The notes under the pieces were generated by a model. That model saw only the letters and a list, made by a program, of their open reading frames with translations. It searched no databases and was not told the origin of the DNA. 64,000 nucleotides of DNA, from the NCBI GenBank assembly GCA_026125795.1, contig JAHCKM010000003.1, forward strand, positions 434,001 through 498,000, written 5' to 3'. The stretch is from Burkholderiaceae bacterium (GTDB lineage: Bacteria; Pseudomonadota; Gammaproteobacteria; Burkholderiales; Burkholderiaceae_C). The position numbers and the translations under genes were made by a program. Shown piece after piece: positions 52,936 through 64,000 of this stretch (position 1 is its first letter; each line of letters starts with the position of its first letter).

Positions 52936-53607
52936 TCAACGGTTCTTGCCCGCGCGGGCACGCGCCAGCGCAGCCTCGACGATCGTGCGTTTCTGCTGCA
53001 GCGCCGCCGGATTCTCGATTCGGCTGTGCTGCTCGAGGTGTGCCAGCTTGTCGGCTGCGCGACGCGCCAGCGCAGTCTCGTTCTCGCGTTGCTCGCGCTC
53101 GATGCGCTGCCGGTGTTGCACGTAGCGCTCGCGCGCCTGCGCGGCCAGGTGGTCGCTCCAAGCCTGCCAACCCGTGGCCGGCGACGTGATGTCGTGCATC
53201 GCGATGCAGTCGACCGGACAGGCGGGCACGCACAGATCGCAGCCCGTGCACCATGCGTCCACCACCGTGTGCATCCGCTTGGGCGCGCCGATGATGCAAT
53301 CGACCGGGCACGCGTCGATGCACAGCGTGCATCCGATGCACCACTGCTCGTCGATCACCGCGAGCCGGCGCGGGCCTTCGATGCCGCACTCGGCATCGAG
53401 CTCGCGCGCCGGCAGACCCGTGATCGACGACAGGCGTCGTATGCCGTCGGCACCACCGGGCGGGCAGCGATTGATGTCGGCGGCGCCGTCGGCGATGGCC
53501 TGGGCATAACCGCGGCAGTCGGGATAGCCGCAACGGGTGCACTGCGTCTGCGGCAGCGCGGCCTCGATGCGCGCGACCGGTTCGATGGGCGTGATCGGCC
53601 GCGCCAC
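52936..53607 (-). CDS. rsxB: Electron transport complex protein RsxB (RnfB-like ferredoxin)
   Basis: About 223 residues from GTG 53607, seven bases after the phaZ stop; start uncertain. The N-terminal Fe-S domain is [16 protein letters not shown] ... NRCPPGG, and two ferredoxin clusters are [15 protein letters not shown] and [16 protein letters not shown] charged coiled-coil tail follows ([23 protein letters not shown]). Other rnf/rsx genes are absent here. Stand-alone RsxB next to nth is typical of betaproteobacteria. Confidence 0.87.
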   Translation of the reverse strand: MARPITPIEPVARIEAALPQTQCTRCGYPDCRGYAQAIADGAADINRCPPGGADGIRRLSSITGLPARELDAECGIEGPRRLAVIDEQWCIGCTLCIDACPVDCIIGAPKRMHTVVDAWCTGCDLCVPACPVDCIAMHDITSPATGWQAWSDHLAAQARERYVQHRQRIEREQRENETALARRAADKLAHLEQHSRIENPAALQQKRTIVEAALARARAGKNR

Positions 53608-53614
53608 CGGCAGT

Positions 53615-54931
53615 TCAGGAGCGAGCGGCCTTGGCGGCCCGGGCGCTGCGCTTGCGCGCACCGGCACGGGTGACGCCCGGCTCGGCCGGGCCTCGGCTGT
53701 AGCGCGCAATGAATTGCCGAACCTCCGGGTACACCTGCTCGCGCCAGCGACGACCGGAAAAGATGCCGTAGTGGCCGGCACCGATCGCGTCGTAGTGAAA
53801 CTGTCGTGACTTGGGAATCCCGGTGCACAGTGCATGTGCCGCCCTGGTCTGGCCTGCACCCGATATGTCGTCGAGTTCGCCTTCGATCGTGAGCAGCGCG
53901 CTGCGCGCGATGTCCTGCGGGCGGACACGCTTGCCCGCCACCTCCCACGTGCCGTTGACGAGTGCGAACTCCTGGAACACGGTGCGGATCGTGTCGAGGT
54001 AGTACTCGGCCGGCATGTCGAGCACCGCGTTGTACTCGTCGTAGAACTGGCGGTGCGCCTCGGCGCTCTCCTCGTCGCCACGCACCAGGTCGAGAAAGTA
54101 GTCGTAGTGCGAACTGAGGTGGCGGTCCGGGTTCATCGCCACGAACCCCGTGTGCTGCAGGAAGCCGGGATAGACCCGCCGCCCCGCGCCGGGGTAGTTC
54201 AGCGGCACGCGGTAGATCACGTTGTTCTCGAACCAGTCGAAGCTCTTGTTCATCGCCAGGTTGTTGACCGCGGTGGGCGACAAGCGCGCATCGATCGGAC
54301 CGCCCATCATCACCAGCGCGGGCGGCGTCTCTTCACCCTGCGTGGCCATCAGCGAGACGGCGGCCAGTACCGGCACCGTGGGCTGACACACTGAGATCAC
54401 GTTCACCTTGTGGCCGATCGCGCGGATGAACTCCTGCACATAGTGCACGTAGTCGTCGAGGTGGAACGGGCCTTTGTCCAGCGGCACCATGCGCGCGTCG
54501 GTCCAGTCGGTGACGAACACCTTGTGATCGCGCAACAGCATCTTCACCGTGTCGCGCAACAGCGTGGAGTGGTGGCCCGACAGCGGTGCCACCACCAACA
54601 CGGTTGGTTGCGTCTTCATGTGCGCCAACACCGGCGCGTGATCGGTGAAGCGCTTGAAGCGCAGCAGCCGGCAGAACGGCTTTTCGACCACGACCTGCTC
54701 TTGCACCGCGACCTCGACACCCTCGACCGTCGTGCTCTGGATGTCAAACACCGGCTTCTCGTATTCCTTGGCGAGCCGATGCATCAAGTCGAACCCAGCG
54801 GCCCAGCGCTGCGCCATCGGCACATGCGTGAACGGTGAGAGCGGGTGGCTGTACAGCTTGGCCGACGCACTGGCGAACTCGGAGAACGGCGCCATCAGCG
54901 CGCGCTGCGATTCATAAAGCTGATACAGCAT
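53615..54931 (-). CDS. phaZ: Intracellular polyhydroxybutyrate depolymerase
   Basis: A 438-residue alpha/beta-hydrolase: [19 protein letters not shown] at the start, [20 protein letters not shown], the nucleophile box ISVCQPTVP with C182 in place of Ser, and the late His in [12 protein letters not shown]. The Cys nucleophile is characteristic of PhaZ enzymes acting on native PHB granules. The C-terminus is basic ([13 protein letters not shown]). It implies PHB storage in this organism. Confidence 0.93.
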   Translation of the reverse strand: MLYQLYESQRALMAPFSEFASASAKLYSHPLSPFTHVPMAQRWAAGFDLMHRLAKEYEKPVFDIQSTTVEGVEVAVQEQVVVEKPFCRLLRFKRFTDHAPVLAHMKTQPTVLVVAPLSGHHSTLLRDTVKMLLRDHKVFVTDWTDARMVPLDKGPFHLDDYVHYVQEFIRAIGHKVNVISVCQPTVPVLAAVSLMATQGEETPPALVMMGGPIDARLSPTAVNNLAMNKSFDWFENNVIYRVPLNYPGAGRRVYPGFLQHTGFVAMNPDRHLSSHYDYFLDLVRGDEESAEAHRQFYDEYNAVLDMPAEYYLDTIRTVFQEFALVNGTWEVAGKRVRPQDIARSALLTIEGELDDISGAGQTRAAHALCTGIPKSRQFHYDAIGAGHYGIFSGRRWREQVYPEVRQFIARYSRGPAEPGVTRAGARKRSARAAKAARS

Positions 54932-55092
54932 GGACGCCCCGCTCCTTTGCGGCTTTGGTGCGCCGCAGCAACACGAATGCTAACCTGAGCGCCCGCTGAC
55001 GCGGTGGGCTGCCGGAAGCAGCGTGAACAAAGACCTCGTGGTCGGTGGTGTTCTTCCGACGTGCGTTTGACCGGGCGCAAGGCCCGGCGCCG

Positions 55093-56289
55093 TCACATCA
55101 CCTTGGCAACGGCCTGCGCCACGTAGTCGATGTTGCGAGGGTTCAGCGCGGCCACGCAGATGCGCCCCGAATCCACGCCGTAGATGCCGAACTCGGAGCG
55201 AAGGCGCTGCATCTGCAGGGCGGACAGTCCGCTGTAGCTGAACATGCCCTGCTGCGTGCCGATGAACGACATGTCCTGCTGCACACCCGCGGCCTTGAGT
55301 CTTTCGATCAGGCTCGTGCGCATCCGGTGGATGCGCTCGCGCATCTGCCTCAGCTCCTCTTCCCACATGCGGCGCAGCCCAGCGTCGGCCAGCACCACGG
55401 CCACTGCCTTGGCCCCGTGCGTGGGCGGATTGGAGTAGTTGGCACGGATCAGCACCTTGAGCTGCGACAGCACCCGCTGTGCCTCCTGCGTGTTGCCGCA
55501 CACCACCGACAGCGCGCCGACGCGCTCGCCGTAGAGCGAGAAGCTCTTGGAGAACGACGTGGCCACCAGACAATCGAGGCCGGCGTCGACAAAGCGGCGG
55601 ACGGCGGCGGCGTCTTCCCGCAGACCCTCGCCGAAGCCCTGGTAAGCCATGTCCAGCACCGGAGTCCAGCCGCGTTGGCGTGCCGATGCCACCACCTCGG
55701 CCCACTGTTCGGACGTAAGGTCGCAACCCGTCGGGTTGTGGCAGCAGGCGTGCAGCACCACCACGGTGTCGGCGGGCGCCGCGTTGAGCGCGGCCATCAT
55801 CGCGTCAAAGCGCACGGCATGCGCGGCGTTGTCGTAGTAGGGATAGGTTTCGACCTGCAGGCCGGCCTGGCTGAACAGCGAGCGATGGTTCTCCCAACTC
55901 GGGTCGCTGATCAGCACTTTGGCTTGCGGACGCAGGCGTTTGAGAAAATCGGCGGCCACCTTCAGCGCGCCGGTACCGCCGAGGGCTTGAACCGTGGCAA
56001 TGCGTTGCTCGGCGATCGCGGGCGATGCGTCGCCAAAAGCCAGTCGCTGCGCGGCACGGTCGTAGTCAGCGATGCCGTCGATCGGCAGATAGCCGCGCGC
56101 GGTGGGTGCCTCGACCATCGCCTGCTCGGCCGCGGCCACGCATTTGAGCAAGGGCAGCTTGCCGTTCTCGTCGTAGTACATGCCGACGCCCAGGTTCACC
56201 TTGTTGGGATGGGTGTCGGCCGCATATTGTTCGTTGAGACCGAGGATCGGGTCGCGTGGCGCGAGTTCGACGGCTGAGAACAGCGACAT
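55093..56289 (-). CDS. tyrB: Aromatic/aspartate aminotransferase (class I)
   Basis: A 398-residue PLP enzyme. Family motifs are [40 protein letters not shown] and [16 protein letters not shown] with the PLP Lys; the substrate Arg lies in [10 protein letters not shown]. It transfers amino groups between aromatic or acidic amino acids and 2-oxoglutarate. It is divergent from uvrB. The choice of tyrB over aspC is a guess from length and sequence. Confidence 0.88.
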   Translation of the reverse strand: MSLFSAVELAPRDPILGLNEQYAADTHPNKVNLGVGMYYDENGKLPLLKCVAAAEQAMVEAPTARGYLPIDGIADYDRAAQRLAFGDASPAIAEQRIATVQALGGTGALKVAADFLKRLRPQAKVLISDPSWENHRSLFSQAGLQVETYPYYDNAAHAVRFDAMMAALNAAPADTVVVLHACCHNPTGCDLTSEQWAEVVASARQRGWTPVLDMAYQGFGEGLREDAAAVRRFVDAGLDCLVATSFSKSFSLYGERVGALSVVCGNTQEAQRVLSQLKVLIRANYSNPPTHGAKAVAVVLADAGLRRMWEEELRQMRERIHRMRTSLIERLKAAGVQQDMSFIGTQQGMFSYSGLSALQMQRLRSEFGIYGVDSGRICVAALNPRNIDYVAQAVAKVM

Positions 56290-56414
56290 GGGAAGGTCCG
56301 ACGGTTGGGAGGTCGCAGCGCCGGCGCTCGCGCGCTGCGGTGGGTTGGGTTAGGCTGCTGGGTCGCCCTGCGGTCATCGTCGACCGAGCGCAGGTGCGAT
56401 TCTATGGGTTGCGC

Positions 56415-58526
56415 ATGAACACATCGGTTCCAGCCGCAGCCGTCGAGGCCGACAACCCTGCGGTTGGCGGCAAGGGGCAGTTTGTCCAGTTCGACGGTTC
56501 GCCATTCCACTTGTACCGGCCGTATCTGCCGGCGGGCGATCAGCCGCGCGCGATTGCCCAGCTGGTGGAAGGTGTGAACGATGGCCTGAGCTTCCAGACG
56601 CTGCTCGGCGTGACCGGCTCGGGCAAGACGTTCACGATGGCCAACGTGATCGCGCAGCTCGGACGCCCCGCGATCGTGTTTGCGCCCAACAAGACGCTGG
56701 CCGCCCAGCTGTACAGCGAGTTTCGCGAGTTCTTCCCCAAGAACGCGGTGGAGTACTTCGTCAGCTACTACGACTACTACCAGCCTGAGGCCTACGTGCC
56801 GCAGCGCGACCTGTACATCGAGAAGGACAGCTCGATCAACGACCATATCGAGCAGATGCGCCTGTCCGCCACCAAGAGCCTGCTGGAACGACGCGACGTG
56901 GTGATCGTGGCGACGGTCAGCGCGATCTACGGCATCGGCAACCCAAGCGACTACCACCGCATGGTGATGACGCTGCGCGTCGGCGACAAGATGGGCCAGC
57001 GCGACGTGATCGCGCAGCTGATCCGCATGCAGTACACGCGCAACGAGATCGAGTTCTCGCGTGGCACGTTCCGCGTGCGCGGCGACACGATCGACGTCTT
57101 CCCGGCCGAGCACAGCGAGCTGGCGCTGCGCATCGAGCTGTTCGATGACGAGGTGGAGTCGCTCGCATTGCTCGATCCGCTGAACGGCCGTGTGCGGCAG
57201 AAGATCCCGCGCTTCACCGTCTATCCGTCGAGCCACTACGTCACACCGCGCGATCGCGTGCTGGCCGCGATCGACACCATCAAGGACGAGCTGCGCGTGC
57301 GGCTCGACGAGCTGGTGAAGGCCGGCAAGCTGGTGGAAGCGCAGCGGCTGGAGCAGCGCACGCGCTTCGATCTCGAGATGCTGCAAGAGGTCGGCCACTG
57401 CAAGGGCATCGAGAACTACACGCGCCACCTGTCCGGATCCGCTCCGGGCGATCCGCCGCCCACACTGGTGGACTACCTGCCCAACGATGCCCTCATGTTC
57501 CTCGACGAGAGCCATGTGCTGATCGGCCAGCTCGGCGGCATGTACCTCGGTGACCGATCGCGCAAGGAGACGCTGGTGGAGTACGGCTTCCGTCTGCCGA
57601 GCGCGCTCGACAACCGGCCGCTGAAGTTCGCCGAGTTCGAGCGCAAGATGCACCAGGCGATGTTCGTCTCGGCCACACCGGCCGACTACGAGCGCCAGCA
57701 CGCCGGCCAGGTGGTCGAGCAGCTGGTGCGGCCCACCGGCCTGGTCGATCCGGCAGTCGAGGTGCGGCCGGCCGCCACGCAGGTTGATGACGTGCTGCAG
57801 GAGATCCGCGAACGCGTGCAGGTCAACGAGCGTGTGCTGATCACGACACTGACCAAACGCATGGCCGAGCAGCTGACCGACTACCTGGCCGACAACGGCG
57901 TCAAGGTGCGCTACCTGCACGCGGACGTGGACAACCTCGAGCGCGTGGAGATCATCCGGGACCTGCGGCTCGGCGAGTTCGACGTGCTGGTGGGCATCAA
58001 CCTGCTGCGCGAGGGCCTCGATCTGCCTGAAGTGTCGCTGGTGGCCATCCTCGACGCCGACAAGGAAGGCTTCCTGCGCGCCGAACGCAGCCTGATCCAG
58101 ACCATTGGTCGCGCTGCGCGCCACCTGAACGGCCGGGCCATTCTCTATGCCGAGCGAGTGACCGAGTCGATGCAGCGCGCAATCGACGAGACCGAGCGGC
58201 GCCGCCAGCGCCAGATGGCGTTCAATGTCCAGCAGGGCATTACGCCGCGCAGCATCGTCAAACAGGTGCGCGAACTGATCGACGGTGTGGCGGATTCGCA
58301 GTCCGACAAGGCCAAGCTGAAGGAGATCCAGTCCTCCGCCGAGGTCGAGGCGCTGTCGGAGAAGGATCTCGGCAAACGCATCAAGGCGCTGGAGCGGCAG
58401 ATGCTCGAGCACGCACGCAACCTGGAGTTCGAGAAGGCCGCGCGCGTGCGCGACCAACTGGCACAGTTGCGCGAACAGGCCTTTGGCGCTTCAGCCGGCG
58501 GCGACAAGCTTCCACCCAACCCATGA
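56415..58526 (+). CDS. uvrB: UvrABC system protein B
   Basis: A 703-residue helicase-like protein from ATG 56415. Walker [16 protein letters not shown], the beta-hairpin [25 protein letters not shown] box [18 protein letters not shown], motif [16 protein letters not shown] and a C-terminal UVR domain ([31 protein letters not shown]). It verifies damage in nucleotide excision repair. The N-terminal 15 residues extend the usual start. Its stop overlaps the phosphatase start by four bases. Confidence 0.96.
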   Translation: MNTSVPAAAVEADNPAVGGKGQFVQFDGSPFHLYRPYLPAGDQPRAIAQLVEGVNDGLSFQTLLGVTGSGKTFTMANVIAQLGRPAIVFAPNKTLAAQLYSEFREFFPKNAVEYFVSYYDYYQPEAYVPQRDLYIEKDSSINDHIEQMRLSATKSLLERRDVVIVATVSAIYGIGNPSDYHRMVMTLRVGDKMGQRDVIAQLIRMQYTRNEIEFSRGTFRVRGDTIDVFPAEHSELALRIELFDDEVESLALLDPLNGRVRQKIPRFTVYPSSHYVTPRDRVLAAIDTIKDELRVRLDELVKAGKLVEAQRLEQRTRFDLEMLQEVGHCKGIENYTRHLSGSAPGDPPPTLVDYLPNDALMFLDESHVLIGQLGGMYLGDRSRKETLVEYGFRLPSALDNRPLKFAEFERKMHQAMFVSATPADYERQHAGQVVEQLVRPTGLVDPAVEVRPAATQVDDVLQEIRERVQVNERVLITTLTKRMAEQLTDYLADNGVKVRYLHADVDNLERVEIIRDLRLGEFDVLVGINLLREGLDLPEVSLVAILDADKEGFLRAERSLIQTIGRAARHLNGRAILYAERVTESMQRAIDETERRRQRQMAFNVQQGITPRSIVKQVRELIDGVADSQSDKAKLKEIQSSAEVEALSEKDLGKRIKALERQMLEHARNLEFEKAARVRDQLAQLREQAFGASAGGDKLPPNP

Positions 58527-59017
58527 ACCACCAGATCCGCGTGCTGATGGTCTGCACCGGCAACATCTGCCGATCGCCCACGGCCGAGGGCGTGCTGCGG
58601 CGCAAACTGCAGGAAGCCGGTCTGGCCGATCATGTGGAGGTCCAATCGGCGGGCACCGTCGACTACCACGCCGGTTCCCCGCCCGACCATCGTGCCCAGC
58701 AAAGTGCGCTGCGTCGCGGCTACGACCTCTCTCGCCAGCGCGCGCGCCAGCTGCGTGACAGTGACTTCGAGCGCTTCGACCTGCTGCTCGCCATGGACAC
58801 CGATCACCTCGACCGATTGGTTGACTTGTGCCCAGGGCCTTTGGTCGGACGCGTCCGCCTGCTGATGGACTATTCCCCCGCGCGGCCGCGCGGCACCAGT
58901 GTGCCGGATCCGTACTACGGCGCGCCGGCCGGGTTCGAGCGGGTGCTCGACATGATTGAAGAGGCTTGCGAAGGCTTGGTGACCGACCTTCGGGCACGCA
59001 TCGCCCCCGCCGACTGA
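58523..59017 (+). CDS. Low-molecular-weight protein tyrosine phosphatase
   Basis: A 164-residue protein with the P-loop [18 protein letters not shown] (C-x5-R) and the general-acid loop VPDPYYG, full-length for the family. It removes phosphate from phosphotyrosine. It overlaps uvrB by four bases and lies just upstream of the iscR promoter. Confidence 0.94.
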   Translation: MNHQIRVLMVCTGNICRSPTAEGVLRRKLQEAGLADHVEVQSAGTVDYHAGSPPDHRAQQSALRRGYDLSRQRARQLRDSDFERFDLLLAMDTDHLDRLVDLCPGPLVGRVRLLMDYSPARPRGTSVPDPYYGAPAGFERVLDMIEEACEGLVTDLRARIAPAD

Positions 59018-59026
59018 AAAGCCCAT

Positions 59027-59058
59027 GGCCGACTGATTCAGTCGGCCTCCGCTATACT
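59027..59058 (+). promoter_or_regulatory. iscR promoter with IscR type-1 binding site
   Basis: A perfect 21-base inverted repeat spans 59027-59047 (10-bp arms, one central T). Its core CCGACTGATTCAGTCGG fits the E. coli IscR type-1 consensus core YYGACTRWTWYAGTCRR at every position. A TATACT -10 hexamer follows at 59053-59058, so the box covers the -35 region. [2Fe-2S]-IscR bound here would repress the operon. Start-site position is inferred. Confidence 0.8.
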
Positions 59059-59127
59059 TGACCAAACCGCTCGGGATTCACCGGCTCTCCGCCGGCGATC
59101 GTGGGCACGGTTGGCAAGGAGCGTTAC

Positions 59128-59661
59128 ATGCGACTGACCACGAAAGGACGGTTCGCCGTCACGGCGATGATCGACTTGGGCCTGCGTTCGACCAACGGCC
59201 CGGTGGCGCTGGCAGCCATCAGCCAGCGGCAGCAGATCTCGTTGTCTTACCTGGAACAACTGTTCGGCAAGCTGCGCCGGCATGAATTGGTGGAGAGCAC
59301 CCGGGGCCCGGGCGGCGGCTACACCTTGGGCCGCAAGGCCGAAGAGATTTCGGTGGCCGACATCATCGTGGCGGTCGACGAGCCGATCGACGCCACCGGC
59401 TGCGGCGGCAAGGAAAACTGCATGGGCGAGGACACCGGTCGCTGCATGACGCACGACCTGTGGGCCAACCTCAACCAGAAGATGATCGAGTACCTCGACT
59501 CGATCTCGCTGCGCAAGCTCGTCGACGAGCAACTGGCGCGCGGCGTCGCGATCGAAGAGGCGCCGATCAAGCGGGCCATTTCCAACGTGCCGGTGGTCAA
59601 GCCGATCAAGGTCACGGCGCCGAACTCGGTATTTGCGCTCGGCAGCGCCATGTCCAAGTGA
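59128..59661 (+). CDS. iscR: Fe-S cluster assembly regulator IscR
   Basis: A 177-residue Rrf2-family protein from ATG 59128 ([19 protein letters not shown]) behind AAGGAG. The winged HTH is [29 protein letters not shown]. Cluster ligands are in [22 protein letters not shown] (C-x5-C-x7-C, plus His). It senses Fe-S status and represses its own operon through the box at 59027-59047. Confidence 0.95.
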   Translation: MRLTTKGRFAVTAMIDLGLRSTNGPVALAAISQRQQISLSYLEQLFGKLRRHELVESTRGPGGGYTLGRKAEEISVADIIVAVDEPIDATGCGGKENCMGEDTGRCMTHDLWANLNQKMIEYLDSISLRKLVDEQLARGVAIEEAPIKRAISNVPVVKPIKVTAPNSVFALGSAMSK

Positions 59662-59692
59662 GGCCGCATCTCATCCATTCACCCGTTCGATC

Positions 59693-60907
59693 ATGACCCC
59701 GCATTTCCCGATCTACATGGACTACGGCGCGACGACGCCGGTGGACCCCCGCGTCGTCGACGCCATGATTCCGTGGCTGCGCGAGCACTTTGGCAATCCG
59801 GCGTCGCGCAGCCATGCCTGGGGTTGGGAGGCGGAAGAGGCCGTGGAGAAAGCACGAACCCAGGTGGCGGACCTGATTGGGGCCGACCCGCGCGAGATCG
59901 TGTGGACATCCGGCGCCACTGAGTCGAACAACCTCGCCATCAAGGGCGCGGCCCACTTCTACCAGTCGCGCGGCAAGCACCTGGTCACCGTGAAGACCGA
60001 GCACAAGGCCGTGCTCGACACGATGCGCGAGCTGGAGCGCCAGGGCTTCGAGGTGACCTACCTCGACGTACAGGACAACGGCCTGCTCGATCTCGAGCGC
60101 TTCAAGGCGGCATTGCGGCCCGACACGATCCTGGCGTCGGTGATGTTCGTCAACAACGAGATCGGCGTGATCCAGGACATGGCCGCCATCGGCGCACTGT
60201 GCCGCCAGCGTGGCGTCATCTTTCACGTCGATGCGGCCCAGGCCACCGGCAAGGTGGCCATCGACATCGCTTCGCTGCCGATCGACCTGATGAGCCTGGC
60301 GTCGCACAAGACATATGGGCCCAAGGGTATCGGCGCGCTGTACGTGCGGCGCAAGCCGCGCGTGCGCATCGAGGCGCAGATGCACGGTGGTGGCCATGAG
60401 CGCGGATTGCGCTCGGGCACCTTGCCGACGCACCAGATCGTCGGCATGGGCGCGGCGTTTGCGATCGCCAAAGCCGAGATGGGCACCGAGACCGAGCGCA
60501 TTCGCATGCTGCAGCGCCGCCTGCTCGACGGGCTGTCCGACATCGAGCAGGTGTTCATCAACGGCGATCTCGAGCAGCGCGTGCCGCACAACGTGAATGC
60601 CTCGTTCAACTATGTGGAGGGCGAGTCGCTCATCATGGGCATCAAGGGTATCGCTGTGTCCTCGGGGTCGGCCTGCACGTCGGCCAGCCTGGAGCCGAGC
60701 TACGTGCTGCGCGCGTTGGGCCGCAGCGACGAGCTGGCGCACTCGAGCCTGCGCATCACGATCGGCCGCTTCACCACCGAGCAGGACATCGACTACGCCG
60801 CCGCCACGCTGAAGGATCGGGTGGCCAAGCTGCGCGAACTGTCCCCGCTGTGGGAGATGTACCGCGACGGCGTCGACTTGAGCACGATCCAGTGGACCGC
60901 ACATTGA
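59693..60907 (+). CDS. iscS: Cysteine desulfurase IscS
   Basis: A 404-residue PLP enzyme from ATG 59693. [17 protein letters not shown] opens the fold, [17 protein letters not shown] carries the PLP Lys, and [17 protein letters not shown] the persulfide-carrying Cys on a flexible loop. It passes sulfur from cysteine to IscU. Second gene of the isc operon. Confidence 0.96.
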   Translation: MTPHFPIYMDYGATTPVDPRVVDAMIPWLREHFGNPASRSHAWGWEAEEAVEKARTQVADLIGADPREIVWTSGATESNNLAIKGAAHFYQSRGKHLVTVKTEHKAVLDTMRELERQGFEVTYLDVQDNGLLDLERFKAALRPDTILASVMFVNNEIGVIQDMAAIGALCRQRGVIFHVDAAQATGKVAIDIASLPIDLMSLASHKTYGPKGIGALYVRRKPRVRIEAQMHGGGHERGLRSGTLPTHQIVGMGAAFAIAKAEMGTETERIRMLQRRLLDGLSDIEQVFINGDLEQRVPHNVNASFNYVEGESLIMGIKGIAVSSGSACTSASLEPSYVLRALGRSDELAHSSLRITIGRFTTEQDIDYAAATLKDRVAKLRELSPLWEMYRDGVDLSTIQWTAH

Positions 60908-60931
60908 GAACGAGTCTTTGGGAGCATTGAC

Positions 60932-61345
60932 ATGGCATACAGCGACAAAGTCATCGACCACTACGAAAACCCGCGCAACGTCGGCTCGTTCGACAAGGGC
61001 GACGAGACGGTGGGCACCGGCATGGTGGGCGCACCGGCCTGCGGCGACGTGATGAAGCTGCAGATCAAGGTCGACCCGCAGACCGGCCTGATCCAGGATG
61101 CACGCTTCAAGACCTACGGCTGCGGCTCGGCGATCGCGTCGAGCTCGCTGGTGACCGAGTGGGTGAAGGGCAAGACGCTCGACCAGGCGCTGACGATCAA
61201 GAACGCGCAGATCGCCGAAGAGCTGGCCTTGCCGCCGGTGAAGATCCATTGCTCGATCCTGGCCGAAGACGCGATCAAGGCCGCCGTCCAGGACTACAAG
61301 GCGCGCCACGTCGTGGCCGCGAGCGAGACCGCCCAGGCGAAGTGA
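60932..61345 (+). CDS. iscU: Fe-S cluster scaffold IscU
   Basis: A 137-residue protein. The three cluster Cys occur in [23 protein letters not shown] and [11 protein letters not shown], and the HscA-recognition motif LPPVK is intact ([11 protein letters not shown]). The fold begins [14 protein letters not shown]. It assembles [2Fe-2S] clusters with IscS and releases them with HscBA. Confidence 0.97.
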   Translation: MAYSDKVIDHYENPRNVGSFDKGDETVGTGMVGAPACGDVMKLQIKVDPQTGLIQDARFKTYGCGSAIASSSLVTEWVKGKTLDQALTIKNAQIAEELALPPVKIHCSILAEDAIKAAVQDYKARHVVAASETAQAK

Positions 61346-61349
61346 TTCC

Positions 61350-61673
61350 ATGGCCGTGACCTTGTCGGAAGCCGCTGCGCGCCACGTGTCGCGCTACATC
61401 GCCAAGCGCGGCAAAGGCGTGGGCGTGCGCCTGGGCATCAAGACCACGGGGTGCTCGGGCCTGGCCTACAAGCTCGAGTACGCCGACGACATTGCGCCGG
61501 AAGACCATGTGTTCGAACACCATGGCGTCAAGGTGCTGGTCGACCCCAAGAGCCTGCCTTACATCGACGGCACCCAGCTCGACTTCGTGCGCGAAGGGCT
61601 GAACGAAGGGTTCAAGTTCCACAATCCCAGGGAGAAGGACCGCTGCGGTTGCGGCGAGTCGTTCCGAGTCTGA
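61350..61673 (+). CDS. iscA: A-type Fe-S carrier IscA
   Basis: A 107-residue protein with the A-type Cys pattern: [16 protein letters not shown] and C-terminal DRCGCGESF. It delivers Fe-S clusters to targets. It begins four bases after the iscU stop. Confidence 0.95.
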   Translation: MAVTLSEAAARHVSRYIAKRGKGVGVRLGIKTTGCSGLAYKLEYADDIAPEDHVFEHHGVKVLVDPKSLPYIDGTQLDFVREGLNEGFKFHNPREKDRCGCGESFRV

Positions 61674-61727
61674 CGCCGCTCTCGCGCCCACAGGGCGCCT
61701 TGCGCGGCCGTGTGCCACGCCGATCCC

Positions 61728-62219
61728 ATGTCGACCCCTTCCATCACGATCCGCCCGGAGCGACCGGACCATCCGCAAGTGCGCGAGTTGCTGCGGCAGC
61801 TCGACAGCTTCCTGGCCACGCTGTACGAGCCGGAGGACAACCACATCCTGGGCGAGCTCGACCTGATGCAGCCCGACGTCTCGTTTCTGGTCGCGACGCA
61901 CGGTCAACGCATCGTCGGCTGCGGCGCGGTGCGCCGCAGGGCTGCCGAGGCGGAGACCGCCAGGCGGCCGTACGGCGAGGTGAAACGCATGATGGTGGAC
62001 CCCGCGTTGCGCGGGCAGCGCATCGGGGCCCGGCTGCTGCAGGCACTGGAGGCGGTGCTGCGCGGCGATGGCATTCACCAAGCGCTGCTGGAAACCGGTG
62101 CAGCGCAGACCGACGCCGTGCGCTTGTACGAACGCAGTGGCTACAAGCGGCGCGCCCCGTTCGGCGGTTATCCCGACAACGGGCTGTCGGTGTTCTACGA
62201 GAAGTCGTTGCTGCAATGA
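61728..62219 (+). CDS. GNAT-family N-acetyltransferase within the isc operon
   Basis: A 163-residue protein from ATG 61728. The acetyl-CoA binding loop reads RMMVDPALRGQRIGARLLQALE, followed by ETGAAQTDAVRLYERSGYKR, typical GNAT motifs A and B. It overlaps the hscB start by four bases, so it is probably translated as part of the isc operon. Substrate unknown. Confidence 0.9.
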   Translation: MSTPSITIRPERPDHPQVRELLRQLDSFLATLYEPEDNHILGELDLMQPDVSFLVATHGQRIVGCGAVRRRAAEAETARRPYGEVKRMMVDPALRGQRIGARLLQALEAVLRGDGIHQALLETGAAQTDAVRLYERSGYKRRAPFGGYPDNGLSVFYEKSLLQ

Positions 62220-62734
62220 AGATCGATGACGACGACTTCGCGCTGTTCGGATTGCCGCGCCGCTTTGCGATCGACGAGACGGTGTTGGCGCCGCGATGGC
62301 GCGCGCTGCAGGCTGAGGTGCATCCGGATCGATTCGCCGCCGAGGGCGCCGCCGCACAGCGTGTGGCGATGCAGTGGGCGGTGCGCGTCAACGAGGCCTA
62401 CCAGCGGCTGAAGAATCCGCTGGCTCGTGCCCGGTACCTGTGCGAGCTGGGCGGCCACCCGCTCGATCCGCACGACAACAACGCCATGCCGCCGTCGTTC
62501 CTGGCGCAGCAGATGGAATGGCGCGAGGCGCTCGCCGATGCGTCGTCGACCGACGCGGTGAAGTCGCTCGACGCCGACGTGACTGCGCAGCTGCGCCAGT
62601 TGCGCGTCGACCTGGAAATTGACCTCGACGAGCGCCGAGACCCCGAGGCTGCACTGCCCAAGTTGCGCCAATGGATGTTCCTGGCACGCCTGCGCGAAGA
62701 GATCGAACGCCGGCTCGAGGCGCTGGAGGCCTGA
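62216..62734 (+). CDS. hscB: Fe-S assembly co-chaperone HscB
   Basis: A 172-residue J-protein from ATG 62216. The J domain has [25 protein letters not shown] (HPD) and [20 protein letters not shown]; the C-terminal helical domain binds IscU. It stimulates the HscA ATPase encoded four bases downstream. Confidence 0.95.
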   Translation: MKIDDDDFALFGLPRRFAIDETVLAPRWRALQAEVHPDRFAAEGAAAQRVAMQWAVRVNEAYQRLKNPLARARYLCELGGHPLDPHDNNAMPPSFLAQQMEWREALADASSTDAVKSLDADVTAQLRQLRVDLEIDLDERRDPEAALPKLRQWMFLARLREEIERRLEALEA

Positions 62735-62738
62735 GGCG

Positions 62739-64000
62739 ATGGCCTTGCTGCAGCTCTCCGAACCCGGGCAGAGCCCGGACCCGCATGCGCGGCGCATCGC
62801 GGTGGGCATCGACCTTGGCACCACGCACTCGCTGGTGGCGGCGTTGCGCCACGGGCATGCCGAGTCGCTGTCGGACGAACACGGGCGCGTCCTGTTGCCA
62901 TCGATCGTGCGCTATCGGGCTGACGGTGGCTGCGACATCGGCTATCCGGCGCAGGCGGCCCAGGGTGACGACCCCGAGCACACGATCGCGTCGGTCAAGC
63001 GGCTGATGGGGCGCAAGCTGGCCGATCTGCCCGACGCCAACAGGCTGCCCTATCGGCTGGCCGATGGCGCTGGCATGGTGCACATCGCGACCCCCCAGGG
63101 TGCGAAGTCGCCCGTGGAGGTGTCGGCACAGATTCTCGCCACGCTGCGCCAGCGCGCGGAAGGCTCGTTTGACAGCGACTTGTTCGGCGCCGTGATCACC
63201 GTGCCGGCGTATTTCGACGATGCACAGCGCCAGGCCACCAAGGATGCGGCCGAGCTCGCCGGTCTGAAGGTGTTGCGGCTGATCAATGAGCCGACTGCGG
63301 CCGCGCTGGCCTACGGGCTCGACAACGGCAGCGAAGGGCTGTACCTCATCTACGACCTCGGTGGTGGCACGTTCGACGTGTCGCTGCTGCGGCTCTCACG
63401 TGGCGTGTTCGAGGTGGTGGCCACCGGCGGGGATTCGGCGCTCGGCGGCGATGACTTCGACCGCGCATTGGCCTCCTGGGCATTGGCGCAAGGGGCCCTG
63501 TCGGCCGATACGCCGCATGACAAGCAAGCTGTGCTGAGCGCGGCGCGCGCAGCCAAGGAAGCCCTGACCGATGCCGACCAAGCCACGGTTCAAGCGGCGC
63601 TGCGTTCGGGCCCGCTGAGGGTCACGGTCGATCGAGCCGCCTTCGATGCGGCGACACGACCGCTGGTCGAGCGCACCATCGGGGTGATGCGCAAGGTGCT
63701 GCGCGACGCCCGGGTGGAGAGGGAAGAAGTGCAGGGCGTTGTGCTGGTGGGCGGCGCCACGCGCATGCCTGCCGTGCGGTCCGCCGTCGAAGCGTATTTC
63801 GGCAGGCCGCCGCTGACCAACCTCGACCCCGACCAGGTGGTGGCACTCGGCGCCGCAATTCAGGCCAACGCACTGGCCGGCAACTCGCGCGAAGGCGAGT
63901 TGTTGCTGCTCGATGTGATCCCGCTGTCGCTCGGGCTGGAGACCATGGGCGGCCTGGTCGAGCGCATCGTCGAGCGCAACACCACGATCCCGGTGGCCAA
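62739..64000 (+). CDS. hscA: Fe-S assembly chaperone HscA, partial at right edge
   Basis: The first 420 residues of an Hsp70 from ATG 62739. Nucleotide-binding motifs are [57 protein letters not shown] and [13 protein letters not shown]; the substrate domain begins at [18 protein letters not shown]. Short length of the linker and operon position mark HscA rather than DnaK. It releases clusters from IscU. The gene continues beyond the window. Confidence 0.96.
   Translation, partial: MALLQLSEPGQSPDPHARRIAVGIDLGTTHSLVAALRHGHAESLSDEHGRVLLPSIVRYRADGGCDIGYPAQAAQGDDPEHTIASVKRLMGRKLADLPDANRLPYRLADGAGMVHIATPQGAKSPVEVSAQILATLRQRAEGSFDSDLFGAVITVPAYFDDAQRQATKDAAELAGLKVLRLINEPTAAALAYGLDNGSEGLYLIYDLGGGTFDVSLLRLSRGVFEVVATGGDSALGGDDFDRALASWALAQGALSADTPHDKQAVLSAARAAKEALTDADQATVQAALRSGPLRVTVDRAAFDAATRPLVERTIGVMRKVLRDARVEREEVQGVVLVGGATRMPAVRSAVEAYFGRPPLTNLDPDQVVALGAAIQANALAGNSREGELLLLDVIPLSLGLETMGGLVERIVERNTTIPVA

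Overview
The window is GC-rich DNA of a Burkholderiales-type betaproteobacterium. Chromosomal markers pointing that way are DarP, YbiB, the intracellular PHB depolymerase PhaZ, RsxB next to Nth, the zapB-zapA-6S RNA-EVE order, TRAP transporters and an iscRSUA-hscBA operon. No rRNA gene is present; the genus is not resolved.

Positions 1 to about 33,600 look like most of an integrative conjugative element or similar mobile island. From the left they hold: a PfkB-family sugar/nucleoside kinase cut by the window edge and coupled to a Gly-rich small protein; a ribbon-helix-helix accessory protein and a short MobP-type relaxase behind a palindrome-rich stretch (possible oriT); an Xre-RES toxin-antitoxin pair; a coiled-coil XRE regulator; an HECAH-type putative metallopeptidase convergent with a two-gene OLD nuclease plus UvrD-like helicase pair (class 2 OLD, Gabija-like); a small basic protein; an LRAT-like permuted papain-fold protein; and a conserved gene broken by a frameshift and an in-frame stop. 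A complete minus-strand P-type (VirB/VirD4) secretion operon follows, reading down from about 28,000 to 12,100: TrbM-like, VirB1, B2, B3, B4, a secreted protein, B6, B5, B8, B9, B10, B11, VirD4, an OmpA-like lipoprotein, an LPD7-type protein and a DUF1173 protein. Upstream of it on the same strand lie a LuxR-type regulator, a small conserved protein, and a tightly overlapping response regulator, histidine kinase and carotenoid-oxygenase operon. No integrase, tRNA or att repeat could be recognised, so the element limits are inferred.

Positions about 34,100 to 64,000 are core chromosome: a PAS-PAS-GAF hybrid sensor kinase, a branched-chain amino-acid binding lipoprotein, suhB, trmJ, cysE, mog-darP, pmbA, a TRAP transporter whose binding protein is convergent to its two permease genes, rpsU-yqeY, ybiB, a degenerate GGDEF protein, an EVE protein, 6S RNA, zapA-zapB, nth, rsxB, phaZ, an aromatic aminotransferase, uvrB, a low-molecular-weight phosphatase, and the iron-sulfur operon iscR-iscS-iscU-iscA-GNAT-hscB-hscA, which runs off the right edge. 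A near-perfect IscR type-1 box overlaps the predicted iscR promoter.

The most unusual segment is the RR-HK-carotenoid oxygenase operon with an adjacent LuxR solo at the head of the conjugation genes. The second is the OLD/UvrD pair with its convergent metallopeptidase.
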